This document shows positions 1 through 10,695 of a DNA stretch of 64,000 nt, in pieces. A model generated the notes under the pieces. That model saw nothing but the letters and a program-made list of their open reading frames with translations. It made no database searches and was not told the DNA's origin. This DNA is from Capitulum mitella (Eukaryota; Arthropoda; Thecostraca; Pollicipedomorpha; Pollicipedidae). Numbering within the stretch: position 1 is the stretch's first letter; each line of letters starts with the position of its first letter. The stretch covers positions 21,762,596 to 21,826,595 of the forward strand of contig CP099844.1 in NCBI GenBank assembly GCA_030062745.1. The letters are read 5' to 3'. The position numbers were made by a program, and so were the translations under genes.

Positions 1-345
1 GGCGCCAGGCAGACGCCATTGCGTCAGGTGATGACCCACGAGTGCTGCCGTGACCAAGACGTCAGACATTGCTAGGCCAGGCGACGCCAGACAGGTATCA
101 CTACATCACGTGACGTCAGAAAGGTGTCATTACGCCAGGCGATGTTATGCCGCCGTCATCACGTTAACTGATGTCTGATAGGCGCCGCCGCGTCACGTGA
201 CGCCAGGCATGTGTCATTACGCCACATGATGTCAGATCCACGCCATTACGCCAGGTGACATCAGATAAGCGCCACCACGTCAGGGAATGTCAGACTGCCA
301 TCGCAGTCAGATGACGTCAGCCAGGCGCCATAACTTAAGGTGATT
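1..345. repeat. Degenerate minisatellite, about 30-45 bp unit
   Basis: The stretch is built of repeated variants of a unit with the core GCGCCATTACGCCAGGTGA followed by a TCAGA-type tail, for example near positions 10, 135, 235 and 305. Copies are diverged and spacing is irregular. It lies downstream of the last WAP exon seen here, so it is probably intronic or 3' flanking DNA of that gene. I see no coding signal in it. Confidence 0.75.
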
Positions 346-576
346 TCAGGCGGGGAGAACCAAGAGACATCGTAAGGCGGGGCCACGACGCAGTGATAGC
401 GCAGTTATAGCGCCTCATCTTTTTCTCAACTTGGGGCGCCGTGGGGTGAGCAACCGCAAAGACCTTGCATCCCCAACCCAATGCAAGCGGGATCACCCCC
501 GATCCGTTTGACGAAGCTCCGTCGGCGGTGGGCAGCAGTCTCGGCGGGCGGTAACCGTTCCGCGTCACCATCTGAC

Positions 577-714
577 CTGGGTTCACGCAGAGCCGGTGGC
601 AGCCGAGGTTGCAGCAGAGCTTGTCGCCCTCGCACTGGCTGTCGTCGCGGCAGACCAGAACCCGGTTGGAGCAGTGCTGGCCGTGGTACGGACACTGCCC
701 CGGCTTGGAGTGAC
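577..714 (-). CDS. WAP gene exon 4: second WAP domain
   Basis: This exon encodes a full eight-cysteine WAP core running from GQCPYHGQHC to CCNLGCHRLC. The donor CCCAG|GTCAGA at 577/576 is phase 1. The acceptor I chose (GCCGGAAG|GT at 714) keeps phase 1 but is not a textbook site; the frame is open further upstream. The same frame is open downstream to a stop near 335, so a read-through end is possible. Confidence 0.68.
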
Positions 715-3504
715 CTTCCGGCACGGGCAGAAGGTGAGCGTGACCCCGACCGAGCGGCGCCGGCAACCGGTTATTGGTCAGCCCCCCCCCCCCTGCGCCC
801 AGCACCAGCACCGGCTCCGGACGGCAGATATAGCAGCTGGCAAACTGTGCCTGATTTAATGCAGTGGTCCGGGCCCTGAGTCCCTGCTGATGTGCAGGAA
901 TCAAACGGAGGATGGTATCTAGCTCCTGAATAGTCCAACTAACGAAACGGAAATTTATGTTAAGCAGGATCCAGTATTCACTTCGGTGCCCTATTTGCAA
1001 GCGAACATATTTCAAACCGGTCTTCATAACAGTAAGCGAAGAATCTGCGTCCATCACACAAGTGGCTCGGTATTGACATCCGTGTTAGTCCGAAATATCC
1101 TGAAGTGAGCCTGCAGCTCGCCAGATCAAGTGTTGACTCCGCGGAGCCGCAAGCCGCCGCGGCGCCGCACGCGAGAGCTGTCGCCTGAGCTGCGGCGAAG
1201 AGCGCTGAGGCGAGCGGGGTCCGGTGGTAAGTACGCACTGGTGCAGACGGGGCCCGTCTCCAGGTCGACACACTCCTCCTCCGGCCGGTTACAGAGCATG
1301 TCGTCACATGACGACGGTGACGTCACTGGAACAGAGCGCAGTCGGTCCACTCCGGTGCTCGTCCTATGATACATGGTATGATATATGGCGTATCACACTA
1401 GATGCAGAGTGAAGTGGCGGAAACACAACGCTAGGCCTATGATGTTTTTAGAGCAACGTTAAATGCGCTCTGCAAGGTGCAACTGCGACTGATCTTGGCC
1501 TGGGACCGAAGACTTCTGCTCGGCACTTGATCCCGAGACTTGTACCCTGGCCCTGGAGCCCGGGACCAAGGGTCCGGGACCCGGGGCCAGGGGTCCGACA
1601 CCCGGAGCCCAGGGCTCAAGCCCAGGATCCGACACCAGGAACTCGGCTCCTACCCGTGCTGGCCAGAAACGGGGCCGGCACTCACCGGCGTCGACACACT
1701 GGAGGCCGCAGTTCTTGGAGCAGCACTTCTGGTGTGACGGACAGTCGACGTCAGCGAAACAGCTGGTCGGCACGGACTTGAGCAGCAGGCAGGAGCGGGT
1801 CAGCTGGAGCCGAGGGCAGAAGCCATCGTGCACGGACTTGGAGTCCAACACCACTGCCGAAACACAGAGGGCGAATTAACGGTGGCGCTGCCAGAGGTTT
1901 TCGCGGTAAGATTCGAAGCTGGCCATTATTGCCGAACACGGGCACGACATGGTTGATCTGGTGACACAGGCTACAGTGAAATGATTCGGAATGTACCCCA
2001 CTACGGAATTCAGTTGGCAGTCCTTGTAATGTAACACCAGGTGTTGCTGTCTGTATGTTAAGGTCGGTATGTCGCTACAAAACAGCCGACTTCGGCAGAT
2101 AGTTGGAGTCGTTGATGGACGGCTGGGACTTTTATTGGTGATTTATGCCCAGCGTGATGAAAATACGGTGAGAAGGCAGTTAAGTAGCGAGGCAGACGTC
2201 AAAGGATACCGTTGGAAGAGGTTTATTGGCGGCATTAGTCGCAAAACACAGATTGCATGTTATTCAAGCGACGAAAGATGACGACGATTAAACTCTTTGG
2301 AACGCCCTCTTGATCAACGAATGGCGCTAGAAGATCGTTATAAACTTGACAGGCTTGTAAAACCATGCCCAGATATGTTCCGTGATGTGGTCGGAAAACA
2401 TGTAGTTTCCTTGAGTAGCGTCATCATATTCCGGCAATTATACCTGGATATTCGTAAGCCGCCATAAACTTACTAAATCCGGTCAGGCTAGCTGAATTAC
2501 CGAATTTGAGGACGGATGAAAAATTAATGAAAAAAATTTATAATAATTTTTAAAAATTATAATAATTATAATTATATTATATAATTATAATAAAAAAAAT
2601 TAAAAAAAAAAATGAGGATGATGACAAATCGTCATCAAGCACTCTGAAGCTTGATGACGATTTGTTCACAAATTTTGCACAAATCCTCCTTGATTAAGAA
2701 GCGTTTGAAATCTTGAATCCAGAAAACTGTCAATACAGGCCAATAACAGATGGTGGTGAATCAGGTAGCAAAATGTAATCCCTTCATCAGATCAGTTTTG
2801 TGTTCGTTACCTGTTTGATGGTCAAAGAAGTCATGCTTCTAATTTAAGGGATGTAAATGGGACACAAGTAACATGATTATAGGGCATTTAAACGAATAAA
2901 ACCGATGTCTGTGTTGGAGGTCCGGCCACGTTTGCAATGGAGGGCGGTTAACTGCGGCCGAGCACAAACACTAACATCGCTGGCCGTGCAATCTTCGGCT
3001 TAAAACGTACCTTAGCGACTGAGCCAGCTGTTCCTTTTAAAGGCACGCAACACACGCTCGGAGCACAAACCTAAACCGCTGCCGGTTCAGCTGGCTGAAC
3101 TCACCGGACTGCTCCAGCCCCTGGCTGGACGCCTGTACGATGGCAGCGGTGGCGGCTGGGACGCTCCCCAGCGCAGATGGAGGTGGCGAAATATTGTCCT
3201 CCTTGGGTGGCGCCGGTGGCGGGGGAAGGTACTCTTCTTTTGGCGGCACCGGCGGCGGGGGAAGGTATTCCTTTTTGGGCGGTGTCGGAGGAGGGGGCAA
3301 GTACTCTTTTTCTATCTTGGGCGGCGGCGGCGGCAGGTACCCTTTTTCTATCTTGGGCGGCGGCGGAGGGAGGTACTCGCGCTCAATCTTGGGCGGCAGA
3401 TACCCGTCAGCGGGCTCGGAGATGCTCCTGTGCTCGGGCCCCAGCTTCTCGGCGGCCGCCAGCGCGGCCAGCGCCGCCGCCAGCAGAAGCAGCCCGTTCA
3501 GCAT
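577..3504 (-). CDS. Secreted WAP-domain protein with YLPPPP repeats (four exons, 3' end not found)
   Basis: I join exons 3504-3105, 1853-1686, 1325-1239 and 714-577. Every junction is phase 1, as is usual for extracellular modules. The 264 residues read so far begin with a hydrophobic signal peptide, continue into a YLPPPP/KIEKE repeat stretch, and then hold a WAP four-disulfide domain, a short four-cysteine module and a second WAP domain. WAP domains are commonly protease inhibitors or antimicrobial proteins, and proline-rich YLPPPP repeats are common in arthropod cuticle or extracellular matrix proteins. The role here is therefore inferred to be extracellular protection or inhibition. The last exon seen ends in a phase-1 donor, so at least one more exon should lie beyond the left edge or within the first 570 bases. 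Single-gene structure rests on splice phases, not on transcript data. Confidence 0.72.
1239..1325 (-). CDS. WAP gene exon 3: four-cysteine follistatin-like module
   Basis: A small exon of 87 nt, phase 1 at both ends, with acceptor GCTCTGTTCCAG|TG. It encodes CDDMLCNRPEEECVDLE and then GPVC. The spacing and acidic character resemble the short follistatin/osteonectin (FOLN) EGF-like finger. The donor ACCA|GTGCGT is weaker than its neighbours, so the 3' border is less certain. Confidence 0.6.
1525..1650. repeat. GGGACC/GGGTCC-rich short tandem repeat
   Basis: An intron of the WAP gene holds a run of 12-20 bp variants such as CCCGGGACCAAGGGTCCGGG. Being self-complementary, it could fold. It explains the proline- and glycine-rich shadow frames here. 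Confidence 0.6.
1686..1853 (-). CDS. WAP gene exon 2: first WAP four-disulfide domain
   Basis: The exon is bounded by acceptor TTTCGGCAG|TG and donor GCCG|GTGAGT, phase 1 at both ends. It encodes a domain with all eight WAP cysteines in order, including the central CC pair (HQKCCSKNCG). The symmetric phase means it could be skipped without a frameshift. Confidence 0.8.
2520..2612. repeat. A/T-only low-complexity tract
   Basis: The stretch is almost entirely A and T, with repeats of ATAATTATAA and poly-A runs. It is located in the large intron between WAP exons 1 and 2, immediately before a perfect hairpin. Confidence 0.85.
2624..2665. other. Perfect 17-bp inverted repeat with 8-nt loop
   Basis: The arms ACAAATCGTCATCAAGC (2624-2640) and GCTTGATGACGATTTGT (2649-2665) are exact reverse complements around the loop ACTCTGAA. 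The stem is shorter than a typical microRNA precursor. It may be the core of a small foldback element or a chance product next to the A/T tract. Confidence 0.85.
3105..3504 (-). CDS. WAP gene exon 1: signal peptide and YLPPPP repeats
   Basis: The exon starts at the ATG at 3504-3502 with the leader MLNGLLLLAAALAALAAAE, a clear signal peptide. Residues about 35-100 hold six or so spaced copies of (E/G)YLPPPP separated by PPK or KIEK spacers. The donor is TCCG|GTGAGT at 3105/3104 (phase 1). The open frame continues past the donor to a stop at 3037, which would be a read-through alternative end. Confidence 0.75.
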
Positions 3505-5835
3505 GTCGCGGCGCTGTGCCGACCGCTCGGTGACCGCTGCCTCCGCTCGCTGTCGTCTGCCCGCTCTCCGCGTCGGCCGCTGGGACGGCGGGCGCTGCGA
3601 CTGGAGGACTGGCTCCGGTCTCCGCCAGGTGCAGGTCGGGCTCGGTCTGGACGGGGCGCCGCTGAGGCCGGTCGCTGGGGAGCTGTGGCGCTGACGGGAG
3701 ACGGGCCGGGACTGAGGCGGCTCCCGGCCGATTTAATGGCCAGCGCCGCCAGCCCCGGCCGGAAGTCAGCGAGCCGTTCAACTCTGCACAAGGACGAAAC
3801 CAGCTCCCGGCGGGATCGACGATATGCGGTCTTTGTTCCCGACCGGTTTGGCGGCTGCCTGCCGTCTCAGAGCGCGAAACACGTGGTGGGAATACCACAA
3901 ACAATCAGGTTTAAGTTTAAATTTATGCGACGGTCTTCAGGGATCTTGGGGTCAGTCGTCTTCGATCGATATTACCACGTAGGGTCAAGGGCGCGGGAGG
4001 CGGGAGGCAGGAGGCAACTTCTCCCAACTTTTTTGAAATTTAGTGCTGACCCTATGGATGGTGACTGGAAACAATTGGCCGGAAAGACCTCTTTGCCCCC
4101 CCCCCGCAATGGTGGAGTTCTCGCGCCCCTTCGTAGGGCTGACAGGTGACAACCTCAAGGCCGTCAATCTGGAGACAACTCATGATCGTCTTTATGATGT
4201 TTCAACCCTCGCACAATGGCGTTTAGCCCCACCTTTGTCCTGGCAATTATTAATCTCTTCCGCTTACACTGACTTTTTTATAAAATTAATCTGAGTAGTT
4301 GATGAGGTGATGCTAGGGACTGAAACCCGTGTTAAGCAGAGCCTGTTGTAGAGCCTCCGATCCCTAAACCCGGTCGGGCAATTTCAGGTAACGGCTGATT
4401 TTGTGGCGAAGTTTGAACGTGCCGCCAATGACGACACGGCCGTGTGGTAGTCAGTTTGACCCTGTCTTGGTCAGATGCCAGCTGACCCATGGACCAAATG
4501 TCGAGCGTCGAGACGACCCGAACCTGTCTTGCCAGGACGGGGAGACCGGAGTTCTGCCAACCGAGCTACCGATCATTTTGTCAGACATCAGCCATTTCCG
4601 CAGTGTAAATGCACGATAAACAATGTTGTCCGGAATAATCTTAAATGACAGCCATTTTGCAGAGGTAGCTTTTCACTTCCTATCACAACACGGATTTTAC
4701 CGGCATTATCACATGTTTAAAAACTGCATGTTTGTCCCACATATGAAATATCATTTGTCCATAACTTTTCAAGTTCCCCTAATCTAGTGCGATCGAAGTC
4801 CTGCCCGCTTCTTGCGTCAGGTTGCGTTTTTATTACTACATTGTTTTTAAGTCACTGACTCTGCCTGCAAGTGGAGAAGACTTGGCTGACGATGGAATGA
4901 ATAAATGAAATGAAAACAAATATGCCTCTCGGTCTTTATGTACGATTCCAATCGAGCCGACTGACGGGAACTGACGGAAACATTTTCCTCACTGCGTAGC
5001 TATTACATGTGACGTTACATGATGAGTAGCTGGGGAAACAGTTTGATAAGATATTTCGCGTAGAACTAACCCGAACTTTTTTGTCACAAGTGTTCTTGCA
5101 TGCATTTTGCAAATTTTGCAAAACCTAAAGTATTTTTCTTTAATTAGTGTTCACACATTTCCCTCCTTTCGTGTCATTTGGTCTGATTTCTTGGTTTTGA
5201 AACATTTGTCATCTGATCTATGTAGGAGAAGTCCCCCATACAACAGGGCCTTGCGACGTAAATGAGAACGGAATCGATCAAGGAATCACTGAAAGGATGT
5301 CAGTTTTGAGTACGCTTTATACATTGGTCACGGCATAAACTGTTAACTAATGTATACATTTTATCTTGCAGTTTGTGCCAGCTATTTTACCAAAGCCAGT
5401 GTGAAGAAACGTGTCGTGGAGGTCGTTCGGATGTATTTTCGGCAAACCTTCGCAACAGTTCGATCAGAGTAACACAAAAATGGAGCCGAATACGTGAACT
5501 GGAAAGACACAGCTCAGCGAGCTCCCTTGGAAAGAGTTCTGGAATCAGCCCTTTTCTGACTGGTATACAACGCCTAAGATGCCACAAAGAAGTCCGCGCC
5601 GCACCGCACATTCGACAGCTCGAAGTAAATAATGTCATGTGGAATAAATGCATCGAACTACATATGCTAGCATTCATCCCATAGCGAGTGCCACAGCGAG
5701 ATACAGTGTACATGTGAAGAACATTGCCTTTATGTCCATATCGTTTCTTGGCGTGGAACCTATCAGTAACAGTGCAGAGAAAAAGAAGACATATCTAAAC
5801 CAATCGCTACATGGACTCGAAGTGCGGTGGCTGCG
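3505..5835. other. No supported gene (upstream of WAP gene, downstream of ODAD3)
   Basis: Apart from the MITE at 3987-4131 I see no coding signal. The first few hundred bases upstream of the WAP start (3505-3880) are GC- and CpG-rich, as expected of a promoter region, but no core element is convincing. From about 4.2 kb on, base composition becomes AT-leaning and non-coding. Confidence 0.5.
3987..4131. mobile_element. Short MITE, relative of the element at 58759
   Basis: Terminal inverted repeats AAGGGCGCGGGAG and CTCGCGCCCCTT enclose a core holding GCTGACCCTATGG and a poly-C run. The same order (CATTGACCCTATGG, poly-C, CAATG, GGAG.TC) is seen at 58759-58908. CGTAGGG occurs on both flanks and may be a target duplication. 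There is no coding capacity, so it would be non-autonomous. Confidence 0.55.
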
Positions 5836-7539
5836 CTACACAAACTTTTTCTTGCCGAAACCGGCCTTGATCTTGGCCTGCACGATGAGGTGCGCCTGGT
5901 GCTTCATAACGACGCGCGCCGGCATTGCCACGTCGTCGCCGGTGGTCTCGCCTTCGTCGGTGGAGGTGACCAGGCCGGCGTTGACGGCCAGCGACGGCCG
6001 CGGCGTGCGCGTCACGCGCTCCTCTGAGCGCGTGAGCGCGAACCGAGCGGCGGCGGCGCGCCGTAGCGCGGCGTCCGGCTCCTCGGCGCCTAGCCGCGCC
6101 ATCAGATGGCCGGCGCCGCTCACCACTAGCTCCAGCATGGCCGGCAGGTACTGGTCCGTCTCCAGGCGAGCTAGTCGCTTCGGTGGCGCCTTCATCAGGT
6201 CGGCGTGGGCGAACGCGCCGGCCAGGTACTCCAGCAGCTGGCGGAGCCGCGCCAGCACCTGCGTCACACGGTTGCTGGCCGCCAGCGTGCTCCACGTGCT
6301 CTCGGCGGTCAGCGACGCCGCGCGGTCGTGTTCCTCGACGGCGGTCTGCAACAGGGCGTCCTCCTCGAGCTGGTCGTGGTAGAGCGCCGCATTCCTCTCC
6401 ACCTTCAGAGCCTCGAGTCGCCTCAGCATGTCTCGCTTCTTCACCTCCATCTCTTTGACCATCGACTGGAGATGCTCGTAAGTGTCCTCCTGAGCCTCGT
6501 ACCGCTCGGCGACCTCCTTGATGGAGTGAGATCCGGTAACCTCCTGCAGAAGCGAGGCGTCCTTCTCGAACTCTCGTATGGCCTCCTCCACCGCGGAGAA
6601 CTCCGGCTCGTCGGGGTCAAGCTGATTAGATGTCACCTGCGAGAGCGGCAGTGACTCCTGTCCGGAAAAGAATGACTGAATGACCTTCCAAAGCTGTGCG
6701 AAGTCGTGTTTCTGCTCGTCGATTCGACTTTTCAGCTCGCTGCTCTGATGTTCTCTCTCCTTCCTCTTGGTGCGGTTGTCCACTTCGGTTTTTAGAGACG
6801 TAGCTAGTGCATCGTCCTTCCTGCGACGAGATTCATCTAGAGATTTCTGGCATGCTGCCAGATCCTGTTCGTGTTTCTTTAGTAGGGTTTTCACGGTTTC
6901 GATCGAAGTTTCGTTCGTTAGATGCTCATTGAGAAGCTGATCTCTAATGTACTTGTATGTATGTTGTAATGTCTCGGCTTCCAGATGTTTTTTGCCAATA
7001 TCGCCGATATGATTCTCCAACGCCAAACACCGAGAATCGCCCATAGGACCTTCTAACTCGAGGTAGACAACATCCTCCACGGTGTCATTGAATACGGTTA
7101 AAAGGTTTGCTAAATGCCCGTTCTTCTTTCGACGGGCGTGCCTCAGATTATTTAGTTTATTTGTCAGATCGCTCAGTTCGAAATCGATCGACTCGTTCAC
7201 ATCTCTGGGTTCCTTTTCTCTGAATGCACTGCCGCCAGTGTGGTGATTCCTGAGAGCTTGTCTCATTAGATACTCGTTCGCCGCTGGATGTAGAGCTACC
7301 ATTCTTTTCTCCAAGATTTCTCGTCGAAGCTGTTGAATGAACTTATGATTCTGTGCTTTCATCGCCTCCATTTCTTCTTTGGACGTCCTTGTCTCGCCCT
7401 CATGTAGCTGAATGCGTCTCCTCAAACGATCCAAGGCCTCCTTATTGGGCACTTTCAGACCGTCTCCTACTTTTTTGCGAATCAGGCAATTTCTGGTCGT
7501 ATAGTGAACGGGCTGCATTTCTACCGTCTTTCGATGCAT
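5836..7539 (-). CDS. ODAD3: Outer dynein arm docking complex subunit 3 (CCDC151-like)
   Basis: This intronless frame encodes 567 residues from the ATG at 7539; the frame stays open upstream to 7605, where a possible acceptor (TTGTTTACCAG) could allow an earlier exon. The protein is mostly coiled coil. Matches in order to the CCDC151/ODAD3 family as I know it: an N-terminal RRIQLHEGETR motif (family RIQLLEGDRK), a SDLTNKLNNLRHARRKKNG segment, a central ALENHIGDIGKK... helix, and a C-terminal QYLPAMLELVVSG.HLMARL helix (family NYVPNLLGLVEEKL). Length is close to the vertebrate protein (about 595). The family helps dock outer dynein arms on ciliary doublet microtubules. In an arthropod this implies flagellated sperm or ciliated sense organs. 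The 3' half is far more GC-rich than the 5' half. The name rests on pattern memory, not on a search. Confidence 0.72.
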   Translation of the reverse strand: MHRKTVEMQPVHYTTRNCLIRKKVGDGLKVPNKEALDRLRRRIQLHEGETRTSKEEMEAMKAQNHKFIQQLRREILEKRMVALHPAANEYLMRQALRNHHTGGSAFREKEPRDVNESIDFELSDLTNKLNNLRHARRKKNGHLANLLTVFNDTVEDVVYLELEGPMGDSRCLALENHIGDIGKKHLEAETLQHTYKYIRDQLLNEHLTNETSIETVKTLLKKHEQDLAACQKSLDESRRRKDDALATSLKTEVDNRTKRKEREHQSSELKSRIDEQKHDFAQLWKVIQSFFSGQESLPLSQVTSNQLDPDEPEFSAVEEAIREFEKDASLLQEVTGSHSIKEVAERYEAQEDTYEHLQSMVKEMEVKKRDMLRRLEALKVERNAALYHDQLEEDALLQTAVEEHDRAASLTAESTWSTLAASNRVTQVLARLRQLLEYLAGAFAHADLMKAPPKRLARLETDQYLPAMLELVVSGAGHLMARLGAEEPDAALRRAAAARFALTRSEERVTRTPRPSLAVNAGLVTSTDEGETTGDDVAMPARVVMKHQAHLIVQAKIKAGFGKKKFV

Positions 7540-7605
7540 CTTGCCGACAGAACACTTTGTTTGTTGCTGTAGCTCAAAACGTTTTTGCACTGGTAAACAA
7601 CTCAC

Positions 7606-10358
7606 GTTTTACTTATGTGAGAGCTGTCGTTCCCCTGAATATGTTTGTATATATGTTGATACCTACCTACAAGGAGCATTTTACACAAGATAAGGACCGT
7701 GTAATGCGACAAAATTATCAAGAACCATTATGAGAGATCCATGTTGATGAAAACGGTCTAGTGGAACAACTGCGATGCCTTAGCAGTTAGCAATAGTGGA
7801 AATTCTAGCTAATGAAAGTGTGTGGCGGTCGTAGCCTAGTCGAACTGAATCGAATGAGAAGTGAAAAACTGGCAGCAGCGAGAAATGTCAGTTTTTGTTT
7901 TAGCACGTGAATGGCCATCAAAGCACCTAGTCTTTGATGAGCACTGCAGGGCAAAACCTTCCGGGGTCATATACGTGGAAAACATAAGTTCATTGACTAT
8001 AAGATGATTTCAGAAATGACTGTACCAGGTGCCTGCGTCGTATCGGATGTCGAACGTGACGTACGTGACGGTGTTATGAATAGGAATCAACGTAATATAT
8101 CAGTCAACTCTGGAACATTTTCAAAGGATTTGCTCAGACAAATTCAAACCCAACGGATGGAGTTTGCCGCGCAGACGAATTCTGAGGAAATTTTCCGTGC
8201 CATTTCTCACAGGGCAACAGTCAATATTAAGGTGGAAGAGACATACCAGAAAAGAAGATCTAGAACAGGAGTTCTCATCTGCAATGAAAAATAACCTGTT
8301 TAGTAGATTCTAGTAGTCAGAGCAATCTGTCAAATGTTTTTTTTTGTAAATTTGATCCGAACCTTTCTGAAGTGGACGACGCTGTGATCAAAGTCCTTAC
8401 TAAGCAGAACCTGTGCAGACCCTGACCCCGCCGCCCAAGTGAACCCAAATATGGAATAATTTTTCCCCAGGCAACGGACCAGATAATGCTGAGGAATCTT
8501 GTACGTATTGTCAAATCCACGACACAGCCGCCCCGTAGACTGGGTGACTCCTGTTTCAGGCCAAATAATGCTGTCTCCTTGTGAGTATCGAATCCACGCA
8601 TTTGTTTTTTGTTTAAACCCTGTCATTGCCTAATCACTTTCCAATTTATCTCCTGTTCTCTTCCAAATTTCGTTACTCCCTGGGTACGAAAAGACTAGCC
8701 GATTGCGTTGTCCTACACATTTTTTTTCAATGAAAACGTAAAATTAAGATCTCACAACTGCTTGCCCCATCCCTATGTTGGCGATGCTCCAGATCTGTCG
8801 ATGACAGTTCTTTGTCCGGATCAATAGCATATTTTGGTGTTAAATTGCGTATACCGTTTTGGAAAGATATCAGAAATCAAACTGCTGTTTGAAACTCTTA
8901 ACAGAACGTATTCCTCTTCTTTAACACTGAAAATAAAAAAAGACTAAAACCGACATTTTGGTATCAAGAACACGACCGCGGCGAGCTGACGTCAACATCA
9001 GAATTAAGTTGGGTGTGGACGCATCCCAGAATATGAGTGAAATCAGTACGACTTTCGCATTTGTCAGTACTTACTCAGGTTGGAAAGAAAGCAACCCCAT
9101 TTCAACTTTAGTATCCCAAAACTCCCGGTTCCAGGTTAAGCGTTCTTCTGGTCACAAGGCGCAGCAGTCCCAAACCGTTGCCACCTCGTTCCTTTGACTG
9201 CGCGTCTTCAGCTGGGCGCTTTTTCCGGTAATGTATTTTCGAGGGCTAGATTCACAGGCAGGCAGTCCCGATGTGCACGACGTCTGTGCCAGTATTTGGT
9301 CTTAAGTACTCCGGAGCAAGCTTAACTGAACCCTTCAGGTTCAGGTTCTAGTGGACCCCTCAACTTGGTGAAAGCTATTTGCTTATCTGCGTAAGGTCAC
9401 GACAGAGTTCTGCACTGGGCAATATCCTCGGCAGTCCGGCCAGCCTTCCTCTATTCTGTGCGTGGCTCGAATCTTTTACAATGTCCTACATCAGACATTT
9501 TGGCTACAGGACATTTATTTCTTCACAGGTATTGGATACGGGTGAGACGATAACAGCCTGCATTCGCTCAACGATTCGAAACATAAAGAGGCGCACGTTT
9601 TGCAAAAACACTCTTGCGACAATGAAAGCTCGCTGAACGGTCTACGATCTCATAAAGATCGCTGGAGTGGATTTTGGAAGAGAACGGGAAGCGGCGCTAC
9701 AATGCATCAATGGCTGCCAGACGGCTGCACTCATACCACCAATTCACTTCTTCCTGACGTTCGGCTGGTTGACTGAAACTTTGAGCTAAGTCGCCTCTTC
9801 AGCTTTCGACCTTTCAACGTATCTGGAATCAGGATCCACCCGCAAGCCACACGCTCAGGATTTCGCCGTGTCGGGTTCCCATTCTAGCGCCCTGATGGGG
9901 TGTGAACTACATCGGACTGATAGCCGCCGGTCAACAATCCAAGTCGAGGATATGGTGCAACGACCGGGCATCTGAAGTGGATAGGGCCAAGCTGTGTCGC
10001 GCCTTATTTTCCGGGAGAGAGGGGGTAGCTTACCACGAAGACAAAACATGGCAGTAAAAAAGTTCAAACGTCTTCGCGATCTTTATTCCGGCAGTATCGT
10101 TCAGAGTTCCGTTTTGTTGAATATTTACTGCGTGACGCGTTAAGGCTGCCAACATGCTGTTCATCCGTCCCTACCAGATGTCCACAAAAGAGCGCCATGG
10201 CGTTTTGATGTGAAAGAATCACTCCTTTTTTCACAGTGATTACCTGCGATGGCAATTTTCATACATCCCTTCTGCCAGTGGGCTGACTCACAAGCACCCG
10301 AGGCTGCACGAGTGACCAGTGCGGACACCCCGACGTCTCGCCTCTACCAGCAACCGCC
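7606..10358. other. No supported gene
   Basis: AT-leaning DNA with scattered stops in all frames. The only frames of any length (8004-8294 plus, 96 codons; 9379-9636 plus, 85 codons) show no recognisable motif, splice context or codon bias. The first bases upstream of ODAD3 presumably hold its promoter, but I see no defined element. Confidence 0.5.
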
Positions 10359-10695
10359 CTAATACCCGGAGACGGCCTTCTTCAGGTCCTTGGTGACGCC
10401 CATGTAGGAGAGCATAGCGTCGTAGTCGTTCTTGAGGTCGTAGAAGGGCCGCTTCTCGGGCCAGACGTCGCCGGGCGGCGGCCGGCGGTGCGCCGGCGGG
10501 TCCGGGATGGGGTGGTTCTCCAGCCAACGCGGCACGTACACCCGGTTGCCGTCGAGGCCGAGGTAGTCGGACTCCTCGGCTGCCTGGCTGGCGCGCAGGG
10601 CCGACCGGCCGCGCGCCGAGGAGCGCATCTCCTTCGTGGTCGTCTCCGAGGAGGACATCCGCTGCACGGAGGAGGCCTTCACCGAGCGCAGGTAC
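10359..10695 (-). CDS. Block A exon 3: terminal exon
   Basis: Acceptor CTCTCCCAG|G completes the split codon from either exon 1 or exon 2. It encodes YLRSVKASSVQRMSSSETTT... and ends in DLKKAVSGY and a TAG stop at 10361-10359. Its start matches the C-terminal SVKASS...SSTTK stretch of block B. Confidence 0.72.

Noticed and set aside
1..345. Regular repeats that could suggest a CRISPR array
   Set aside because: The units are diverged and contiguous with no unique equal-length spacers, in clearly eukaryotic DNA. The same holds for the arrays at 12.8, 15.7 and 19.3 kb.
10064..10255. Possible transposase helix-turn-helix remnant
   Set aside because: A plus-strand reading gives a basic peptide (RQYRSEFRFVEYLLRDALRL) reminiscent of transposon N-termini, but it is short, stops soon and lacks any second motif.
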